From: Kappaphycus alvarezii
Lineage: Eukaryota; Rhodophyta; Florideophyceae; Gigartinales; Solieriaceae
Length of the DNA: 64,000 nucleotides
Direction of reading: 5' to 3'
Assembly: GCA_002205965.3 (NCBI GenBank)
Contig: NADL03000650.1
Location: 310,001-374,000, forward strand
In this document: piece after piece, positions 58,391 to 64,000 of the stretch
Layout of the letters: every line of letters starts with the position of its first letter
How positions within the stretch are numbered: position 1 is the first letter of the stretch
Notes under the pieces: generated by a model
Told to the model about the DNA's origin: nothing
The model's input: only the letters and a program-made list of their open reading frames with translations
Databases searched by the model: none
Position numbers and translations under genes: made by a program

Positions 58391-58749
58391 TCTATATACA
58401 AATAGGAACTTCAAGGTCATCGTTGGTGACAAAAACCTTATCCCCAAAGGAGATAATCGGCTCTGCTGACCACTACTACATCTGTTTTCTTGTCCAATGT
58501 TGCACCCCTGATGTTCACGGTTCTTTGGAATTGATTCTTCTCAAGTTTCTAGCATTCTGCGGATCCCGGCCCAGCCGTCTAATGAATAACTCGAGTTCTA
58601 CCACCCCAAGTTCTCTTCGCCTTCAGCGAGCTGTGCTACTGCATCGCAGGGTGCTTAAAGATAAAGGGGGATAGCGAGAACCCCGTGAGTCTTGGTGTGT
58701 GTATGTTGGCTTTCTCATTGTCTGACAGGATACTGTACCTAGACGGGAA

Positions 58750-58890
58750 CAACTGCGCACCGAGCATTGCACTACAATCACGAGCCGTTCAAAATAATGT
58801 ACTGGGACTTTAAGTGTACTTATGATAACTTTATGAAAGTACTCGATTCTGATCTAGAAGACAAGGATTTTGAGGTTTATATTTGCTCAT
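58750..58890 (+). repeat. Acidic-ORF repeat, copy 3 (C-terminal tail only)
   Basis: Within this stretch NHEPFKIMYWDFKCTYDNFM and KVLDSDLEDKDFE match SHEPFKDIYGYYMSIYDVLR and QLLGTDPGDEDFE of copy 4. The two tails lie 765 bases apart (58,851 and 59,616), so the unit appears in tandem here. Confidence 0.6.
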
Positions 58891-58899
58891 GTTCTATTA

Positions 58900-59900
58900 A
58901 GAATATTTTATTCTCTTTTTTTGTTTTGTTTGTTGAAATCTCACTGCAAGACCAATTTAAGCCTATTCTTATTCAACGGACCTACCAATTGAGCCTGTTG
59001 ATGCTCTTTAAACCAGTCTGATTTGAGTAAAAATTTATCCATGGCCATCTAAAAGAACCAATGGACAATTTTAACCCCTTTTGACGGCCAACATGCACGG
59101 AGTACCCCCTCTCGCCCTATTTACTAATCCGCTATTCTTGACCCATTACCGCCTCCCTCTATACAATTCGGGCCCAACAGACGTATAGTATTGTATAGTA
59201 CAACAAGGAAGCTCCTGACGGAGCGTGTAGACAGTCATCTGGTATAGATCGAACCACAGGACGCGGTTGGGGGGACTCGGAAGAGGAGGATGCTAAGGCA
59301 GAGGAGTGCTCCGAGGAGTGGATGGCCATGGAACTGGTCTACGAGATTTAAGAAGAGGAGGACAATGAAGAATCCGAGGATAAAGAAGAGGAGGACAAGG
59401 AGCACGAGGATGAAGAGGGGGATGTCGAACTGGGTCATATGGGAGAGGAAGAAATGAATTGGATGGATCAGGTAGTCCCGGTCATGAACCTGGTCAGAGG
59501 GGCGTCAGGCGAGCCGTATTATCTATAGGAAGGGGTAGGCAGTCATGAGCCATTCAAGGATATTTATGGGTACTACATGAGTATTTATGATGTCTTGAGG
59601 CAATTACTAGGTACTGATCCAGGGGACGAAGATTTTGAGGGTTAGTTTCTTTTATTTTCAGTCAAGTATCTTTTGTCAAATTAACTGCGACCACATGAAG
59701 TATTTTCATGTATTTTCTGGCACTTTTAGCAGTTTCATTGAGAATTTAGTATGGGAAGAATTCATATGAAAGCTAAATAAATTGCTTCATTCAGGAGAGG
59801 GAAGGCTAGTTAGGAGTCAACTTCGGACCAAAAACCATCAATCAGCTCTCGAGCCTCTAAACGAGGTGTTAGAGCCTGCCCCTTCACAATCGATTGTTAG
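58900..59900 (+). repeat. Acidic-ORF repeat, copy 4 (most complete)
   Basis: This copy shows all parts: an AT-rich lead, CACAGGACGCGGT (about 59,255), the conserved CSEEWMAMELVYE, a long Glu/Asp-rich run, DVELGHMGEEEMNWMDQVVP, SHEPFKDIYGYYMSIYDVLR and the acidic end DPGDEDFE (about 59,640). After the coding part, about 250 bases (TCAAGTATCTTTTGTC ... GAGGTGTTAGAGCCTGCCCC) match 39,586-39,860. The coding part resembles no protein I know. It is old and not intact. Because a Gag-like fossil follows at 60.7 kb, the whole could be part of a retroelement. Confidence 0.58.
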
Positions 59901-60371
59901 TATCTATCCGCCACGGCACTATCATCATATGATGCAAACTTTGTCCTCAAATGAGAACAAATCTCTTCGTCATACAATACGGTAAGGGAGGTCATTAAAA
60001 ATGTTTTCTGGGCTGGCAAATACTTAGTAGGAAATATACTTTAGAAACGGAGAATTAAAGTATACAGTTGCTAGGTTGCTTAAAACTCTACATCAATTTT
60101 GCTAAAGCATCCACCTGCAGGTACCGAAAGGTAAAATGTTTCAAATTAGCACTTGCATCGAAGATTATCGAGTGATAAAAAGTTGGGCGTACTCTGACCA
60201 GTAAAATTGCCGAAAAGTTTGTTTCGATTGAGCATCACTACTGTTAAAACTATGGGCTAGAACGAAAAATAAAACATATTTACTCAAAAAAAATTAGCCC
60301 TAAACGTTGTCTTCATGTGAGGAAACTTGTATAGGAAAAACTACAGAGGTAAAACTTATTTCAATACCACC

Positions 60372-60462
60372 GCCCTTTTCCGTTAACGTCTACTGTAGCA
60401 CGTTAATCTCCCGCAAAAATTCTCATCTCTGGTAGTTGGAGGTTCCTTTTTCCCAGTATAGT
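60372..60462 (+). repeat. Block matching the distal end of the acidic-ORF repeat
   Basis: GTTAACGTCTACTGTAGCAC and GGTAGTTGGAGGTTCC match 39,912-40,000 in the same order. In the other copy this block follows directly on the GAGCCTGCCCC landmark. Here about 450 bases of unrelated AT-rich sequence intervene, probably a later insertion. Confidence 0.55.
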
Positions 60463-60682
60463 TATTTCTCCTCTGTCATTTGGTACTTCTGTCGCGGGTT
60501 TTGCGCCTGCAGTACGATACTTGGCGATTTATCTTTAAGGCTGGGGGCGTTTTTATTTGCTATAATATAGTTCCCATGAGAAAAATTGTCGAATTTTACT
60601 TGCAGCTCAAGGTTAGAAAGAGTGGAGAAGTAGAATAGTTCCTTTATACTTATGTTAATGTTTGATGAGAGCTAAAAACTAA

Positions 60683-61396
60683 GAACAGAAAGCACTTAGT
60701 GTTTCTGCCTCTCTGTCTGGTGACGTAAGGGCGAAGTACAAGGAAAAATTTATAGCCCAATTGTCCTTGAACGAAAGTGACCGTGGCTTTAACAAGGTCT
60801 GTGCGTGGCTTGTCAAAGAAAACGCTGGGGAGGCAGAGCCTGATGAGATTACTCGTACCGTTGATGCTCATTTATATTCACATGTTTTGTTGGGTTCAAT
60901 GATTAGGGTGTGCATGTTGTGCGACGAATCAAGGCTCAAAGACGATGAAAAGTACGAGATGCTCCGCAAAAACGCTACAGTAGGCAAGCACCTGGTGAAA
61001 GTCGTTCTCATCAAAGGACCTCACACTTTTGTTGAACTTAAGGATAAGATCTTGGAATATGTCAAAAATTACGAGACCTTCCAATCGTTGGGCTCCCAGC
61101 AAGGTAAATACTATAAAAAGAAAGTTACCCTCGACCCCGAGCAGAATTACCCCAGGCCTGCCACAAGTGCAACGGCATTAAAGTCTGTTCGGACTGATGA
61201 CAAGAAGCTGGAGGAGGAAATGGATAACCGCTTTGACAATAGCTGGGACATAATAACTTCGAAACTCGAGATCCTCAATATAGATATTAGGAAAAATCAT
61301 ACAGCAAGCCATGAGGCGAGAGAAATATGCTCTTATTGCCACAAGCCAGGTAATTTCGCCAACCCGTGCCCAGAATCCCAACTGGACACAAATTGA
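60683..61396 (+). mobile_element. Gag-like frame of an LTR retroelement, fossil
   Basis: The open frame (about 237 codons) has a helical, capsid-like first part (KYKEKFIAQLSL and HLYSHVLLGSMIRVCMLCDE), a charged middle and a zinc-knuckle-like C-terminus (CSYCHKPGNF). This is the usual order of Ty1/Ty3-type Gag. A gag with no recognisable pol following within about 1 kb suggests a broken, old copy. Its relation to the LTR-end-like site at 58.37 kb is unproven. Confidence 0.5.
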
Positions 61397-62390
61397 GGGA
61401 AAGGATGTCGTTACGGGCATCATGAGAGTAATTGCTGGTCAAGGAATGGGCGTCAAGGTTGAATACCAGAAGTGAGAATCCAGACCCGAGCTGAAGCTGT
61501 TAATAAGTGGACAAGAGAGTGGCCCTGTTAAACCCAGGACGGTTTCAGTTGCTTGGGAATCTGAACAAGTTATCGACATCAAGAGGGATTCTGTTGGAAA
61601 TGCACAGTCAAAAAAACAATCACAGAGCCAGACTCATTAGAATACATAGTAGAGCCCTCGCTACCTCGAGCGAAGAGAACTAAATACCAGCCCCAGGGGC
61701 GTCCCCGTCCATGAAGACGAAGAAAAACTGGAAGACACGTAAACAGCGATATAAAAATAGGGATTTAGGTTTGGTTGAAGAACTTGGCCTCAACATTCCT
61801 CAAATTGCTACGAGGATAACTGTTGCAGATAGGAACGTGTCTCTCTGCCCTTATCACTTATCGAAAAAGGGCAAGTATTATTTCCCGGAATGGAAAAGAG
61901 GTTGTACTTCCTCGTAATGCAAGACTGGCCTAATATCATACGGTGCAAGACAATGGAGTTATTGGAAACCTGTTCTGATCTAGGTAATCAAATAGTCTCA
62001 GTCCGAATGGACGGAAACCAAGTGAGAATACCTTTGAAGCACAACAAGGGATCGTGCTTGGGTACGGGGAACCGACAAAAAGTGAATATTTCACCTCCAG
62101 TTGCGATAAAGATGAGTTTGAAGTGACGTTGGGAAAAGAGCTAACAGAATCAGTCGAAGAAAAAATCTGAACTTCGCTTGCAACGATCCCGATTAATGTT
62201 ACTGCAAAGGGGAGATAAGATCACTTTCACGGGTAACCTACGAGTACGTAGGCTCATGCGGATATCGTACCCAGGATATCAAAGAACGATACATAATAGC
62301 AGAGGATGGCCGAAGGTGTGGTCTCATGGCGCATAACGCAATTATAAGTACTGAGCTTCCGGAGCAAAACGCCGTGGCTGCAGACTACTA
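61397..62390 (+). other. Region downstream of the Gag-like fossil, unassigned
   Basis: Frames at 61,711-61,917 and 61,890-62,126 (for example VEELGLNIPQIATRITVADR) could be the continuation of the same fossil element, but no protease, reverse transcriptase or integrase motif can be seen. The base composition resembles that of the Gag-like part. Confidence 0.3.
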
Positions 62391-62394
62391 TCTT

Positions 62395-62841
62395 CTAATT
62401 GCAGAGTCTACGACCTATGCTCAGGGAAATATGTAAAATAAATGCTTCATAGGGCAGAAGTTGACTTTCCGATTCTAAACTAATTGGGTCTGTAATTGAA
62501 GTTATCACCCAACTTGCTTGCAATCTCATAGAGGAATCAACTTGCTCAGCATTTATGGATTTTTTTGGCTCAAGAAATATACAAAATACCACAAAATACG
62601 TACAAATGAATTGTGTGAACGAGAATGGATCCCTGTCAAAATTCATGACTAGCCCGAAGAAAATTTGCCCTAGTCGGTAACTTGTGCTATCCTTCTGATT
62701 AACAGTGTCCATGTAAAGAATACAGTCAATAAATTTACGGAGGTAGCTTCTCCCATCATCTACATCTCGAAAAGGCGTAATCATTCCTGATTTTAGTGCC
62801 TTCTCCATCTTGCGTGGGTGAAAACGTTGACCTTGGCCCAT
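62395..62841 (-). CDS. Hypothetical ORF of 148 codons
   Basis: The minus-strand ATG at 62,841 opens 148 codons. A basic N-terminus (GQGQRFHPRKMEKALKSG) is followed by FRDVDDGRSYLRKFIDCILY, a hydrophobic, possibly membrane-associated stretch (FTQFICTYFVVFCIFLE) and a Ser-rich end. It is longer than expected by chance for this composition, but no family was recognised. It sits directly beside the fossil retroelement on the opposite strand and could be transposon-derived. Confidence 0.32.
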   Translation of the reverse strand: MGQGQRFHPRKMEKALKSGMITPFRDVDDGRSYLRKFIDCILYMDTVNQKDSTSYRLGQIFFGLVMNFDRDPFSFTQFICTYFVVFCIFLEPKKSINAEQVDSSMRLQASWVITSITDPISLESESQLLPYEAFILHISLSIGRRLCN

Positions 62842-62849
62842 AAATATTG

Positions 62850-64000
62850 AACCAGACAGACAAAACTGGTGTGAAAGGATCTTTCAAAACTGCGCTTTTT
62901 TTGTTGTTCGGTCTTCAAGGGAGCGCTTAACCCCTAGAGAATTTTTCCGTCTCGGTACCTGAGACCATTTACCCCTTCGTCTTTTGTAACAGATTCAGTG
63001 TGACCTCCCACACCCAAGTATAGTGTCTTGCGTCTACTTATTAACTTATACATCAGTACCTGTACATATTCTCAAAAAATATCCTAAAACGTGATGATGC
63101 GTTAATCCCATGTATACATTTGTGTCTCAAGGTATCAGTTCTTCTACAGAAATATTAAAATTCGTAGTAGCCAATCGAAATGGACCTTTTCGTAATATAT
63201 ATATTCGATAAGGAAGGATGCAACAGATGGTTTCTATGTATGAAAGTAAGCAGTCTAAATTTATCTATTAAATACATTTTTAAGCTCTGACACTTCTGAT
63301 ACTTCAGGCAATTTTCACCTAAAGAATTGCATCGATAAATTCTGTGTAGTTTTGGTTTTTTGTACAGTGGTTATTATAGTTCTCATCTAAAGTCTTGTCT
63401 CATTGAAAGGTTTAAGTTGCAGAACTATTTCAAAGTCCAAAACAATCTAATTTTTCCACACAAAACAAATTTTACGTAACATTTGGTTAGTTTGTAGTTG
63501 CAATAATGTAACTTTGCACAAAAATATCTAAAACATCACATCCTCTCTACTGAAATATCAAAAAGACCTTATTATCAGAAAGAAATTTGCAGTCAGCGTT
63601 ACCATGAAATAAAATGTTAGCACGTCCGATCTTTTCTGATAAATTAAGGCGTAAAAGAGAGAACATTTGGTAATATTCTTCGGATTACTTCAATTTCTTC
63701 TCTATAAAATATGGCCATCCTTGGATAAAATAATTACTCATATAAATGTTTTATGGAAGGATTAAATATAATCTGGATATATATTGGATTATTTTTGGGT
63801 AGAGTGTTTACATGAAAAGTTGCAAAAATATTATCTTTTCGGTTGGAGTTTTTCCGCAATCAATTATGGAAGTTGGTAATTTAACAAAACAGGCTGTCGA
63901 GGTGAAATCAAGATAAGTATTTGAAGACTATTTATAGATCTTTTTGAATTGCTTCATTTAGTTTTCTGTCTACTTAATTTAACCTTTTAATTGTTTCTTA
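62850..64000. other. AT-rich end of the window
   Basis: No gene, repeat or RNA was recognised. Composition returns to the AT-rich state seen at 12-34 kb. Confidence 0.45.

Noticed and set aside
1-64000. CRISPR array, bacterial operon or rRNA
   Set aside because: No regularly spaced repeats, no Shine-Dalgarno-led gene runs and no rRNA-like blocks; the gene and transposon content is eukaryotic.

Overview
The window reads as nuclear DNA of a eukaryote: mostly decayed transposable elements around one small gene island. The best-preserved gene (48,966-50,387) belongs, as far as I recall, to a WD40-like family known from plants and algae (Arabidopsis At3g54190/At2g38630 type). It is intronless, has a short pyrimidine-rich leader and sits in repeat-rich surroundings. 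Together this suggests an archaeplastid, most likely a red alga, with a compact-island/repeat-desert layout like Chondrus. The assignment is an inference; no rRNA, tRNA or organelle gene is present to confirm it.

Layout. 1-5.6 kb: a broken C2H2 zinc-finger gene, a 71-bp tandem duplication, a candidate three-exon gene and one orphan exon-like frame. 5.7-11.7 kb: two decayed PIF/Harbinger-type DNA transposons in opposite orientation, each carrying a DDE transposase convergent with an accessory protein that has a SAP-like N-terminal motif. 11.7-34.4 kb: a strikingly AT-rich stretch without a convincing intact gene. It holds a 3.28-kb interval bounded by inverted repeats, a LINE fragment, a possible retroelement Pol relic and several coding-like frames of unknown nature. 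34.4-44.4 kb: a GC-richer transposon nest. A fossil DIRS/Kangaroo-like retroelement lies between two halves of an acidic-ORF repeat, followed by LINE pieces that have a YADD reverse transcriptase and a C-terminal nuclease-like domain. 44.4-48.9 kb and 52.5-57.6 kb: intergenic DNA rich in TACTGTA/TACAGTA palindromes. 48.9-52.5 kb: the gene island, with the WD40 gene (+) convergent with an unidentified gene (-). 56.3-62.3 kb: more copies of the acidic-ORF repeat, an LTR-end/PBS-like site and a fossil Gag-like frame. 62.4-64 kb: one unidentified frame, then AT-rich DNA.

The two island genes are the only ones likely to be working today. The most unusual items are the SAP-bearing Harbinger accessory protein, the multi-copy acidic-ORF repeat that I cannot assign to any family, and the dense palindromic motif around the island. 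All homology statements are from reading and memory; no searches were run.
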